A DNA stretch of 64,000 nt from an uncultured Rhizobiaceae group bacterium (GTDB taxonomy: Bacteria; Pseudomonadota; Alphaproteobacteria; Rhizobiales; Rhizobiaceae): contig CALIOE010000037.1 in the NCBI GenBank assembly GCA_938044775.1, positions 1-64,000 on the forward strand, written 5' to 3'. Below, one piece after another: positions 41,521 through 51,390 of this stretch (the stretch's first letter is position 1; each line of letters starts with the position of its first letter). The position numbers were made by a program, and so were the translations under genes. A model generated the notes under the pieces. The model did no database searches. It worked only from the letters and a program-made list of their open reading frames with translations, and had not been told where the DNA came from.

Positions 41521-42554
41521 GTACAAACGATCTGCCGCTCGTGTTGGATGCTGTCGATGAGCCGGTGCTGCTGGTCGACAGGGACCGCATTATCGTTCAC
41601 GCGAATCGACCCGCCGAAAATGCATTCGGGCACAGTCTTGTGGGGCAGCCTTTTGTTCGGGCGCTGCGACATCCGCAGGTTCTGGAATGTCTCGATCGGG
41701 TTCTGGCGGGCGAGGAGCGAGCGCGGACTCAGATGCGGCTCGCGCCGCCGGAACAAACGACTTACAGCGTCACCGCAGTTCATCTGGCGAGCAACAATCC
41801 TGCAGTTGCGATAACCCTTCGTGATGTTTCACCCTTGCTTGAAGCGGCCCAGATGCGCAGCGATTTTGTGGCGAATGTGAGCCATGAGTTGCGTTCTCCG
41901 CTGACCACCCTCACCGGTCTGATCGAGACTCTGCAGGGAGCGGCGAAAGATGATCCGGAGGCGCGAAGCCGCTTTCTCGAAATCATGGAGCGCGAGTCCA
42001 GCCGAATGGATCGTTTGATCGGAGACCTGCTGTCTCTGTCCAACGTCGAAGGTCAGGAACGAGTTCAACCCACCGAAATGGTCGACCTTCGCCAAATAAT
42101 CAACGGTGTCATCAGCACATTGGCAGAGCGGCGCGAGGGAAAAGACCGTGAGTTGATATTCGAATCAACCGCCGAGTTGTGCCCGGTTTTTGGAGACGCC
42201 GATCAGCTTGTGCAGGTATTTCAGAACCTGATCGAGAACGCTCTCAAATACGCCAGCCCGGAAGGCGCCGTTACGGTCACCCTGGATAATGTCGAACAGG
42301 CACCGGGATTTGGCGGCAGAGTCTGGTCCATAGCAGTCCAGGATCAGGGGGAGGGCATTCATCCCGAGCACCTGCCGCGCCTGACAGAGCGGTTCTACCG
42401 CATTGATTCCGGCAGATCGCGACAAATGGGTGGGACAGGGCTCGGGTTGGCCATCGTCAAGCACATCGTAAACCGCCATAGAGGTCGTCTGAAAATCAGC
42501 AGTGTTCTCGGTCAGGGCACACGGATCACGGTTTTGCTGCCCGAAGCGGAGTAG
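41517..42554 (+). CDS. phoR: Phosphate regulon-type sensor histidine kinase
   Basis: PAS-like N-term, H-box FVANVSHELRSPLTTLTGLIETL, HATPase; upstream of pst genes. Confidence 0.92.
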   Translation: MSTNDLPLVLDAVDEPVLLVDRDRIIVHANRPAENAFGHSLVGQPFVRALRHPQVLECLDRVLAGEERARTQMRLAPPEQTTYSVTAVHLASNNPAVAITLRDVSPLLEAAQMRSDFVANVSHELRSPLTTLTGLIETLQGAAKDDPEARSRFLEIMERESSRMDRLIGDLLSLSNVEGQERVQPTEMVDLRQIINGVISTLAERREGKDRELIFESTAELCPVFGDADQLVQVFQNLIENALKYASPEGAVTVTLDNVEQAPGFGGRVWSIAVQDQGEGIHPEHLPRLTERFYRIDSGRSRQMGGTGLGLAIVKHIVNRHRGRLKISSVLGQGTRITVLLPEAE

Positions 42555-42586
42555 CTTCAAAGCGGTTTGTCCACAACCCGCCCGAC

Positions 42587-42615
42587 TTGTCACAAAACTG
42601 TAATATGCCTGTCAC
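42587..42615 (+). promoter_or_regulatory. Candidate Pho box upstream of pstS
   Basis: Three 7-mers TTGTCAC-N4-CTGTAAT-N4-CTGTCAC with exact 11-bp period, in the phoR-pstS gap. Confidence 0.8.
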
Positions 42616-42705
42616 AAACCTTTCGCACGGGCCCCCTAAACCGGGCCCATCGAAGCCGGTGAGCGGCTTCGAACAAGATCTCAGTCGAAGATGGAAGGTT
42701 CCCCA

Positions 42706-43752
42706 ATGACTGGTATGCTGAAAACACATAAAGCACTCGCGCTCGCAGGTGCGTTCGCACTCACAACACTTGTCTCCGGAGTCGCCCACGCGCGCGACCA
42801 GATTCAGATCGTTGGCTCGTCCACGGTCTTTCCATTTTCCACGGCTGTGGCGGAGCAATTCGGACAAAACACGAAGTTTGGTACTCCGGTCGTTGAATCC
42901 ACTGGCTCGGGCGGCGGCATGAAGCTCTTTTGCGCCGGAATTGGTGAGAAAACACCAGATATTGCAAATGCTTCGCGCCGAATAAAGGAAGGTGAATTCA
43001 AAGCCTGTCGTGAAAACGGCGTTACTCCGGTCGAGGTCAAAGTCGGGTTTGACGGCATTGTTCTGGGCTCGGTCAAAGGTGGCATTGAACTGGCGCTGAC
43101 TCCGGAGCAGATTTTCCTCGCACTTGCCAAGGAAATCCCCGTAGACGGCAAACTCGTCGCTAACCCGAATATGAAATGGTCAGACGTCGACCCGTCGTTG
43201 CCAGACACCAAAATCGAAGTGCTCGGGCCTCCCCCAACATCGGGTACCCGTGACGCCTTCGCCGAACTGGCGTTGGAAGGTGGCGCCAAGAAGATTGAAA
43301 TGCTTGCCGCAATGCGTAAGCAAGACAAGAAAGCATTCGCCAAAGTCGCTCATGCCGTTCGTGAAGACGGTGTCTATATCGAAGCGGGTGAAAACGACAA
43401 TCTGATTGTCCAGAAACTGGAGGCAAACAAGAATGCCGTAGGGATATTCGGCTTTTCATTCCTGGATCAAAACTCAGACAAAATCGCCGGCGCAACAATT
43501 AACGGCAATGAGCCCACGTTCGAAAAGATTGCTGCAGGAGATTACCCCATCTCACGGTCTTTGTACTTCTATGTGAAAAAAGAACATGTGGGCGTGATTC
43601 CCGGAGTTGAGGAATTCGTTGCCGAATTCACCAACGAAAACACGTGGGGTGACGATGGCTACCTGGCTGACAAGGGATTGATTCCGCTGCCGGAAGCTGA
43701 CCGCAAGTCAGTCGCGGAAAGTGCCCAGTCTCTGACCCCGTTGTCCATGTAG
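42706..43752 (+). CDS. pstS: Phosphate ABC transporter substrate-binding protein (in-frame alternative ATG at 42691)
   Basis: Signal peptide; IQIVGSSTVFPFSTAVAEQFG; ESTGSGGGMKLFCAG. Confidence 0.95.
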   Translation: MTGMLKTHKALALAGAFALTTLVSGVAHARDQIQIVGSSTVFPFSTAVAEQFGQNTKFGTPVVESTGSGGGMKLFCAGIGEKTPDIANASRRIKEGEFKACRENGVTPVEVKVGFDGIVLGSVKGGIELALTPEQIFLALAKEIPVDGKLVANPNMKWSDVDPSLPDTKIEVLGPPPTSGTRDAFAELALEGGAKKIEMLAAMRKQDKKAFAKVAHAVREDGVYIEAGENDNLIVQKLEANKNAVGIFGFSFLDQNSDKIAGATINGNEPTFEKIAAGDYPISRSLYFYVKKEHVGVIPGVEEFVAEFTNENTWGDDGYLADKGLIPLPEADRKSVAESAQSLTPLSM

Positions 43753-43782
43753 ATTGCCATCTGGCAGGGAGCGGCTGAGCCC

Positions 43783-44760
43783 ATGACCGTTGTATCGGAA
43801 ACGACCAGTCGCTTCGGTGGGCGCCGGAGCGCCCGCCGATCCCTTGATACCATTGTCAAGGTTTTGTTGTTTGCCTGTGCAGGCGTTGCCGTCCTGACAA
43901 CCTTTGGAATTGTTCTTTCGCTGGTCTTTGAGACCTTGCGTTTTTTTGGCAAGGTTTCGTTTTTCGACTTTCTATTCGGACTCCACTGGTCACCGCAATC
44001 GGCGTTTGAGGGCGCAGGATCAGCCGGTTCGTCAGCAGACAATTCCCTTGTTTTTGGCGCCATACCACTGTTTGCCGGAACGCTGCTCATAACACTCGTC
44101 GCCATGTGCGTTGCAGCGCCGATAGGCCTGATGTCAGCAATCTACCTCTCGGACTACGCGCCTGCATGGTTTCGGAAGGTCGCCAAACCTGTCCTGGAAA
44201 TACTCGCGGGTGTGCCGACTGTGGTTTACGGGTTTTTTGCAGCATTGACGGTGGCTCCGGCTATTCGCGGATTCGGTGAGGGCTTTGGCCTGACCGTATC
44301 TTCCGAGTCGGCGCTTGCTGCAGGGCTGGTTATGGGAATCATGATCATACCGTTCGTGTCATCCCTTTCAGACGACGTTATCAATGCCGTGCCGCAGTCT
44401 CTGCGCGACGGATCTGCGGGCATGGGCGCAACAAAATCCGAAACAATCCGCAAAGTGGTATTGCCGGCTGCGCTGCCTGGAATCGTTTCAGCCATGATGC
44501 TGGCGATCAGCCGGGCCATTGGTGAAACCATGATTGTCGTAATGGCGGCCGGACTGGCGGCGAATTTGACCATCAATCCGTTGGAGGCCGTGACGACTGT
44601 AACAGTGCAGATTGTAACGCTGTTGGTGGGCGATCAGGAATTTGACAGCGCCAAAACACTGGCCGCCTTCGCGCTTGGGCTGACGCTCTTCTTCATTACG
44701 CTTGCGCTCAATTTTGTGGCTCTGCGCGTCGTACAAAAGTATCGGGAGCAATATGACTGA
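43783..44760 (+). CDS. pstC: Phosphate ABC transporter permease PstC
   Basis: ABC permease; SDYAPAWFRKVAKPVLEILAGVPTVVYGFFA. Confidence 0.94.
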   Translation: MTVVSETTSRFGGRRSARRSLDTIVKVLLFACAGVAVLTTFGIVLSLVFETLRFFGKVSFFDFLFGLHWSPQSAFEGAGSAGSSADNSLVFGAIPLFAGTLLITLVAMCVAAPIGLMSAIYLSDYAPAWFRKVAKPVLEILAGVPTVVYGFFAALTVAPAIRGFGEGFGLTVSSESALAAGLVMGIMIIPFVSSLSDDVINAVPQSLRDGSAGMGATKSETIRKVVLPAALPGIVSAMMLAISRAIGETMIVVMAAGLAANLTINPLEAVTTVTVQIVTLLVGDQEFDSAKTLAAFALGLTLFFITLALNFVALRVVQKYREQYD

Positions 44761-46093
44761 ACCGGCCCCCCAAGTAACAGGTTCCCACGTGGCGACAACT
44801 CCCGATAAAAAAGTGGATGAAGCCCGCCGGGCAAGGACTGCCAGGCGTTATGCTGCGGAACGTCGTTTCGAGTATATGGGACTAGCGGCGGTTATGAGTG
44901 CAGGTGCCTTTCTGGTCATTTTGCTATGGACAATCGTCGGCAATGCCATCCCTGCACTGACCTATAATTATGTCAGCTTGCCAATCAATCTGGAGGTCGA
45001 TGATCTCACGCAGACCAATGCAATCGAATATGATTTTCGAAAAATCGTCCGCGCTGGTTTGACCGAAGCGGTACCCAATGTCAGCGGCCGACGAGAAACG
45101 CGCAAGCTTCGCCGGATAATTTCGTCTGGTGCGGCGATCGAACTCAGAAGCGAAGTCGCATCAGACCCTTCATTGATTGGCAAAAAATCCGACATCTGGC
45201 TTCCTCTGTCCGATACGGCCGACCTTTATCTGAAGAACCTGATGGGAGATATCACTCGTCCGGAATCGCAACGCAAAATCAGCGACAGCGAGATTGGCTG
45301 GATCGATGATCTCAAGGGTCAAGGCAAGATCGAAACCCGATTTAATTCCATCTTTTTCACACACGGTGCAAGTCGTGAACCGGAAATGGCGGGCATCTGG
45401 GGCGCTGTGGTCGGTTCGTTTCTGACGCTGCTTGTTACACTTGTTCTTTCTGTTCCAATCGGGGTTGCTGCTGCCATCTATCTGGAAGAATTTGCGCCCA
45501 AAAACCGCATAACCGACATCATCGAGATCAATATCAACAACCTTGCTGCGGTTCCATCGATCGTCTTCGGTCTGTTGGGACTGAGCTTCTTTTTGGCTGG
45601 AGTGAATCTTGGGTGGTTTACAATTGGTGGCTTCTTTCCACGCTCCGCTGCTATTACAGGCGGCACCGTCCTGGCATTGATGACACTTCCTACTGTGATC
45701 ATTGCCAGCCGCGCGTCGATCAAATCGGTTCCGCCTTCCATTCGTGAGGCCGCGCTTGGAATTGGGGCCTCCAAAGTTCAGGCGACATTCCATCATGTAT
45801 TGCCGCTCGCCATGCCCGGTATCCTGACAGGAACCATCATTGGCATGGCAGGGGCTTTGGGAGAGACGGCTCCATTGCTGTTGATCGGAATGGTCGCCTT
45901 TATCGTTGATATTCCTGGCGGTCTGACTGAGCCGGCTACAGTGTTGCCGGTGCAAATATATATGTGGGCAGATTTCCCCGAGACGGCTTTCCGGCAAAAA
46001 ACCGCCGCAGCCATCATGATTCTGCTGGCCTTCCTGATATGTATGAATGCGTTTGCCGTGTGGCTGCGCAACAAATTTGAACGCCGCTGGTAA
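44753..46093 (+). CDS. pstA: Phosphate ABC transporter permease PstA with long loop after first TM (DUF3333-like)
   Basis: [33 protein letters not shown]; order within pst operon. Confidence 0.95.
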   Translation: MTEPAPQVTGSHVATTPDKKVDEARRARTARRYAAERRFEYMGLAAVMSAGAFLVILLWTIVGNAIPALTYNYVSLPINLEVDDLTQTNAIEYDFRKIVRAGLTEAVPNVSGRRETRKLRRIISSGAAIELRSEVASDPSLIGKKSDIWLPLSDTADLYLKNLMGDITRPESQRKISDSEIGWIDDLKGQGKIETRFNSIFFTHGASREPEMAGIWGAVVGSFLTLLVTLVLSVPIGVAAAIYLEEFAPKNRITDIIEININNLAAVPSIVFGLLGLSFFLAGVNLGWFTIGGFFPRSAAITGGTVLALMTLPTVIIASRASIKSVPPSIREAALGIGASKVQATFHHVLPLAMPGILTGTIIGMAGALGETAPLLLIGMVAFIVDIPGGLTEPATVLPVQIYMWADFPETAFRQKTAAAIMILLAFLICMNAFAVWLRNKFERRW

Positions 46094-46104
46094 GAGTAGA
46101 GAAC

Positions 46105-46926
46105 ATGGATGCAATGGTTCAACCAATGACCGCCACCGCCACTCAGACCGAGACAGAGACCGAGACAGAGACGGTGAAAATCCGCAGCCGCGACGTCCAT
46201 GTTTTTTATGGCGACAATGAAGCCATAAAGGGCGTTGATCTCGACATCAAGGAAAAGCAGGTGACGGCTCTGATCGGCCCTTCGGGTTGTGGTAAGTCCA
46301 CCTTTTTGCGCTGCATCAATCGTATGAATGATACGATCGATGTCTGTCGCGTAACCGGAAAAATCGAGATTGATGGTCAGGACATCTACCAGCCTGACGT
46401 CAATGTCGTCGATCTGCGTGCCGATGTGGGCATGGTGTTTCAGAAACCAAACCCGTTTCCAAAATCAATATTCGAAAATGTTGCCTATGGACCGCGTATT
46501 CACGGTCTGGCCAAAAACAAAAACGATATGGCCGGGATTGTGGAGAAGAGCCTTAAGCGGGCAGGACTCTGGGAAGAAGTCAAGGATCGTCTGGATGAAC
46601 CGGGTACCGGCCTATCGGGCGGTCAGCAGCAGCGCCTTTGTATCGCTCGCGCCATTGCTGTGTCTCCCAGCGTGATTCTCATGGATGAGCCCTGTTCCGC
46701 TTTGGATCCGATTGCAACTGCAATTGTGGAGGAACTTATCGACGAACTCCGGCAACGCTTTACCATTGTCATCGTGACCCACTCCATGCAGCAAGCGGCT
46801 CGGGTGAGCCAGGAAACAGCCTTTTTCCATCTTGGCGACATCGTTGAAACCGGTTTCACAGACGACATATTTACCAACCCCAAAGACCCGCGCACGGAAA
46901 GCTACATCTCCGGCAAGATCGGGTGA
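46105..46926 (+). CDS. pstB: Phosphate ABC transporter ATP-binding protein PstB
   Basis: [33 protein letters not shown]. Confidence 0.97.
   Translation: MDAMVQPMTATATQTETETETETVKIRSRDVHVFYGDNEAIKGVDLDIKEKQVTALIGPSGCGKSTFLRCINRMNDTIDVCRVTGKIEIDGQDIYQPDVNVVDLRADVGMVFQKPNPFPKSIFENVAYGPRIHGLAKNKNDMAGIVEKSLKRAGLWEEVKDRLDEPGTGLSGGQQQRLCIARAIAVSPSVILMDEPCSALDPIATAIVEELIDELRQRFTIVIVTHSMQQAARVSQETAFFHLGDIVETGFTDDIFTNPKDPRTESYISGKIG
46147..46173 (+). repeat. 12-bp tandem repeat (accgagacagag, about 2.25 copies) encoding Thr-Glu repeats in PstB N-terminus
   Basis: Direct reading; encodes TETETETET. Confidence 0.8.
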
Positions 46927-46930
46927 GGAC

Positions 46931-47668
46931 ATGAGCATGGAAGCCAATAACGATCAGCATATCTCCAGTGCTTTCGACAAGGACCTGCGCCAGATTGAAG
47001 ACCTCGTTGTGACGATGGGCGGCCTCGTGGAAACCCAGATTGAAGAAGCCGCGGAAGTGTTGACGACCCGCGATTTAGAGCGCGGTGAGAGGCTTATTGC
47101 ATCAGACAAACGGGTTGACGAAATTGAACAAGAGATCGACTCACTTGTTGTTCGGCTTATCGCACTGCGTCAGCCAACTGCCGGAGACCTGCGCTCAGTT
47201 CTCGCAGCGTTGAAAGTTGCGGCCGATCTGGAGCGTATCGGAGATTACGCCAAAAACATCGCCAAACGGACGAAGGTCCTTGCGCAGGTGGAACCAGTCG
47301 GCTCTTCGGCAAAGAGCATACGTCGTATGTGTCTGATGGTGCGTCAAATGGTGAAAGACGTTCTCGATGCCTATCTGACACGTGATTTGGCGAGCGCCGC
47401 CGATATCCGTCTGCGTGATGAAGAAGTCGACCAGGTTCACAACAACCTTTTCCGTGCCCTTTTGACCTACATGCTGGAGGATCCGCGAAACATTACCCCC
47501 TGCATGCACCTGTTGTTCATCGCAAAAAATGTTGAGCGAATGGGCGACCATACGACATCGGTCGCCGAGCAGATCACCTATCTTGTTACCGGCGAGCTTC
47601 CCGACGAAGAACGCCCCAAAGGTGATACAACAAGCACGACGCTCATCGAACACCAGGATAGTGTCTGA
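46931..47668 (+). CDS. phoU: Phosphate signalling complex protein PhoU
   Basis: RQPTAGDLRSVLAALKVAADLERIGDYAKNIAKR, ERMGDHTTSVAEQ. Confidence 0.96.
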   Translation: MSMEANNDQHISSAFDKDLRQIEDLVVTMGGLVETQIEEAAEVLTTRDLERGERLIASDKRVDEIEQEIDSLVVRLIALRQPTAGDLRSVLAALKVAADLERIGDYAKNIAKRTKVLAQVEPVGSSAKSIRRMCLMVRQMVKDVLDAYLTRDLASAADIRLRDEEVDQVHNNLFRALLTYMLEDPRNITPCMHLLFIAKNVERMGDHTTSVAEQITYLVTGELPDEERPKGDTTSTTLIEHQDSV

Positions 47669-48370
47669 ATGAACATCTCGACGAAGGCGACGATCCTCGT
47701 GGTTGAAGATGAGACCGCCCAGCTGGAAATGCTCTGCTACAATCTGGAGAAGGAAGGTTTCCGGGTCGTGTCTGCCGAGGATGGTGAAGAAGCTCTGCTT
47801 GTGGCCAGAGAAGAACTTCCGGATGCAGTTGTCCTTGACTGGATGCTGCCATCTCTCTCAGGCATAGAGGTTTGTCGCCGATTGAAGGCAAACCCGGAAA
47901 CCAGCAACGCTCCGGTCATTATGCTGACTGCACGGGGAGAGGAAGCCGATCGCGTGCGCGGCCTGGAGACAGGGGCTGATGACTATGTTGTTAAGCCCTA
48001 CGGCGTTAGCGAGCTCATCGCTCGCATCCGAGCCCGTCTGCGGAGCAGTCGACCGTCGGCTGCAGGACAAACGCTGGGGTTTGAGGATATCGAAATCGAT
48101 ACGGAACAGCACAGAGCCAGTCGTGGAGGACGACCGCTCAAGTTGGGACCTACCGAATACCGGCTGCTGACCGTCTTTCTGGAACGGCCGAAACGGGTGT
48201 GGAGCCGCGATTCTCTGTTGGACCGCGTCTGGGGCCGGGATGCTGACGTGGATTTGCGCACCGTTGACGTTCATGTCGGCCGCTTGCGTAAGGTTTTGAA
48301 TTCCGGCGGGGCCAAGGACCTGATCCGCACCGTACGCGGTGCCGGATACTCCCTCGACGCCGAGCAATAG
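47669..48370 (+). CDS. phoB: Phosphate regulon response regulator PhoB
   Basis: REC domain (VVLDWMLPSLSGIEVCR) plus C-terminal wHTH; follows phoU. Confidence 0.95.
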   Translation: MNISTKATILVVEDETAQLEMLCYNLEKEGFRVVSAEDGEEALLVAREELPDAVVLDWMLPSLSGIEVCRRLKANPETSNAPVIMLTARGEEADRVRGLETGADDYVVKPYGVSELIARIRARLRSSRPSAAGQTLGFEDIEIDTEQHRASRGGRPLKLGPTEYRLLTVFLERPKRVWSRDSLLDRVWGRDADVDLRTVDVHVGRLRKVLNSGGAKDLIRTVRGAGYSLDAEQ

Positions 48371-48438
48371 CCACACTGGATTTTGCCAGCAGGCAATGCG
48401 ATAGGGATGGGCATGCGTTTGAGCGTCCCGGTTCCTCA

Positions 48439-49767
48439 ATGACAAAACAAGTCGCCCTTCACGATCTGTCCAGGATTTCAGCTTCGGAACGCGAGGCGTT
48501 GCTTCGCCGAGCCGAGGATAACCTTGCGCCATTCATCGAGAAGGTCGCGCCCATCATAGAGGCAGTGCAGGACAAGGGCGACGAGGCGTTGGTTGAATTC
48601 GCAGAGCGCTTTGACGGCGCGACATTTGCGGCGGACGAAATTGCCGCGGGTGACGCAGATTTCGATTCTGCTTATGAAGCACTCGACGATGCGTTCATCG
48701 ACGTACTGCGCTATTCTGCGGACAATATTCGTCGCTTCCACGAGAGACAGATGCCGGAACTCCATTGGACGATGGAAATCAGACCCGGCGCACATGTCGG
48801 GGAGAGATTTACGCCGATCGATTCTGTGGCCTGCTATTCGCCCCGGGGTAAGGGCTCGTTTCCATCTGTGACGTTGATGAGCACCATTCCAGCCAAGGTT
48901 GCCGGTGTCCCTGAAGTGATTGTCCTGACGCCTCCTGGACCGGATGGCAAGATTGACCCGGCCACGCTGGTTGCAGCTGACATTGCTGGTGTCCGCAAGG
49001 TCTACAAGGCAGGTGGTGCGCATGCCGTTGCAGCTGCGGCCTTTGGCACTGAGACTATTCCCAAATGCGTTAAAATCGAGGGGCCGGGGAGCCCCTGGCT
49101 CGCAGCGGCCAAGGTTATGCTCGCCAATCGGATCGACCCGGGCATGCCGGCTGGGCCTTCTGAAGCAATCGTTTTTGCTGATGATTCCGCCAACCCGAAA
49201 ATCGCTGCCCTGGACACGATCATTGAATCAGAACATGGCGACGACTCGTCGGTATTTTTGGTGACAACTTCTGCGAAACTTGCGGACGAAGCGCGCGACT
49301 TGATTCCGCAATATTGGGCCGAGATGAGCGACGAGCGGGTCAGCTATTCGAGCGCTGTGTTGAACAGTGGGAGTGGCGGGGTGGTCCTGTGCGAGACGCC
49401 TGATCAGGCCTATGCCTTCATCAACGATTATGCGCCTGAGCACCTGCAGATCGTATCGAAGACTCCGCACAACCATCTTTCCCATGTTCGAAATGCATCA
49501 GAGATCTTGTTGGGAGAAGACACACCCGGCTCAATCGCCAATTATATGATGGGCCCCAATTGTGTGCTGCCGACCTCCGGAGCTGCAAAAACCCGGTCTC
49601 CATTGGGTGTTATGAATTTCCTCAAGGCTTGTTCGATCGGTGAACTGAATCGCCTGGGCCTGCAGGAGATGGCACCCAAAACCAAAATATTTGCTACTTA
49701 CGAAGGGTTTGATGCCCACGCCAACGCCGTTGGCCCGTTGCGCGTCCAGGCGCGTGGAAACGAATAG
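48439..49767 (+). CDS. Histidinol dehydrogenase family protein, divergent paralogue
   Basis: HisD fold (CYSPRGKGSFPSVTLMSTIPAKVAGV, MPAGPSEAIV, APEHLQIV, DAHANAVGPLRV); some canonical residues altered. Confidence 0.9.
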   Translation: MTKQVALHDLSRISASEREALLRRAEDNLAPFIEKVAPIIEAVQDKGDEALVEFAERFDGATFAADEIAAGDADFDSAYEALDDAFIDVLRYSADNIRRFHERQMPELHWTMEIRPGAHVGERFTPIDSVACYSPRGKGSFPSVTLMSTIPAKVAGVPEVIVLTPPGPDGKIDPATLVAADIAGVRKVYKAGGAHAVAAAAFGTETIPKCVKIEGPGSPWLAAAKVMLANRIDPGMPAGPSEAIVFADDSANPKIAALDTIIESEHGDDSSVFLVTTSAKLADEARDLIPQYWAEMSDERVSYSSAVLNSGSGGVVLCETPDQAYAFINDYAPEHLQIVSKTPHNHLSHVRNASEILLGEDTPGSIANYMMGPNCVLPTSGAAKTRSPLGVMNFLKACSIGELNRLGLQEMAPKTKIFATYEGFDAHANAVGPLRVQARGNE

Positions 49768-49781
49768 AAAGACTACAAAAT

Positions 49782-51374
49782 ATGCGTAATCTCGAACTTC
49801 CAGGACGCTCGCCCGTTCATGCCACACAGGGCATGGCTGCGACTTCTCATGCTTTGGCCACACAGGTCGCGATAGATGTGTTGAAGGCCGGCGGCAATGC
49901 CCTTGACGGGGCTATCGCCGCATGCGCCGTGCAATGCGTCGTCGAGCCGGGCTCAACCGGCATTGGTGGTGACTGCTTTGCGCTCTATGCACCAGGCGGC
50001 AAAGGAATGCCGATCGCCTTCAACGGGTCGGGCCGTGCGCCGGCAGCAGCCACTCTCGAAAAGCTGCGGGAACTTGGTGTTGATGAACTGACCCGAACGT
50101 CGCCGCACTCGGTCATCGTTCCCGGTGCAGTGGACGCCTGGTGCCAGCTTAACGCCGACCACGGCAAGATGTCACTTTCCGAGCTGCTGCAACCCGCAGT
50201 CGATTATGCCCGAAACGGCTACCCGATCTCTTCCCGGGTCAATGCGGATTTTCAAAAGAACCTCGATCATCTGAACAGCAACGAAAATCTGGCACGCATT
50301 TTTTTGCCCAATGGGCAAGTGCCGGCAATCGGTACACTGCATCATCAGCCGGGCCTGGCCGACGCCCTGGAAATGATCGGTCGCGAAGGCCGTGGGGTGT
50401 TTTATGAAGGCGAACTCGCGTCCGAAATGGTGGATACATTGCAGGCGAAAGGAGGGCTTCATACACGTGAGGATTTTGCAAACGCGAAGGGAAATTACGT
50501 AACACCAATTTCTACCGACTATCGCGGCAATACGATCTGGGAATGCCCGCCTCAAGGGCAGGGCGTGATTGCTCTTTTGCTGATGAACATGATGGCGAAA
50601 GCTCCCGTCACTGACGACATGCTAAGCCCGGAGCGCATTCACCTGGAACTGGAGGCCTGCCGCCGTGGCTACGCTGCGCGCGGGGTTTATCTTGCTGACC
50701 CAACGCAATCGGACGTTCCGGTTGAAGACATACTCAGTGATGAATACGCTGCCCAATTGTACAATGACATCGATCCGGAGGCTGCTCGCCACCCTCAAGG
50801 TGCCGTTGTTCTGCCGAAGCACAAAGACACGGTGTATATCTCGGTCGTTGATAAGGACCGCAATGCCTGCTCCTTCATCAACACTCTGTTCTTCGGCTGG
50901 GGTGGTGGGATCACCACATCAAAGCACGGCATCGTACTGACCAATCGTGGTGAAGGATTTGTCCTGCAAGACGGTCATCCCAACTGCATCGCACCCAACA
51001 AGCGCCCGCTCCACACGATCATTCCAGGTATGATCCAACGCGACGGAAAGACAATTTTGAGCTTTGGCGTTATGGGCGGCGAATACCAGGCGATGGGGCA
51101 TTTGCAGTTTTTAACCCGATACATCGACTATGGGTTGGACATACAGCAAGCCCAGGATGCGCCTCGGTTCATGGTCGACCCGTTCACCGGAGAAGTCGAG
51201 ATCGAAAGCTCTGTTGCTGCTGAAACGGTGGCGGCCTTGCGGGCCAAAGGGCACAAAATCGAGGCTGCTGTCAGTCCAATCGGCGGTTCGCAAGCCATCG
51301 CGATTGACTGGGAAAACGGTGTGCTGACGGGAGGAAGCGATCCACGAAAGGACGGATGCGCAGCCGGATACTAG
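49782..51374 (+). CDS. Gamma-glutamyltransferase family protein
   Basis: VLKAGGNALDGAIAACAVQCVVEPGSTGIGGDCFALY; catalytic-region Thr-containing KDTVYISVVDKDRNACSFINTLFFGWGGG. Confidence 0.93.
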   Translation: MRNLELPGRSPVHATQGMAATSHALATQVAIDVLKAGGNALDGAIAACAVQCVVEPGSTGIGGDCFALYAPGGKGMPIAFNGSGRAPAAATLEKLRELGVDELTRTSPHSVIVPGAVDAWCQLNADHGKMSLSELLQPAVDYARNGYPISSRVNADFQKNLDHLNSNENLARIFLPNGQVPAIGTLHHQPGLADALEMIGREGRGVFYEGELASEMVDTLQAKGGLHTREDFANAKGNYVTPISTDYRGNTIWECPPQGQGVIALLLMNMMAKAPVTDDMLSPERIHLELEACRRGYAARGVYLADPTQSDVPVEDILSDEYAAQLYNDIDPEAARHPQGAVVLPKHKDTVYISVVDKDRNACSFINTLFFGWGGGITTSKHGIVLTNRGEGFVLQDGHPNCIAPNKRPLHTIIPGMIQRDGKTILSFGVMGGEYQAMGHLQFLTRYIDYGLDIQQAQDAPRFMVDPFTGEVEIESSVAAETVAALRAKGHKIEAAVSPIGGSQAIAIDWENGVLTGGSDPRKDGCAAGY

Positions 51375-51390
51375 GAACGGCCTAAAAACC

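Noticed and set aside
40567-41526. 319-aa minus-strand ORF covering the whole OCD gene
   Set aside because: Shadow ORF; plus-strand OCD-family protein has clear motifs and proper spacing to apbC and phoR
45170-46126. 318-aa minus-strand ORF
   Set aside because: Antisense to pstA; rich in His/Asn/Gln with no recognisable domain
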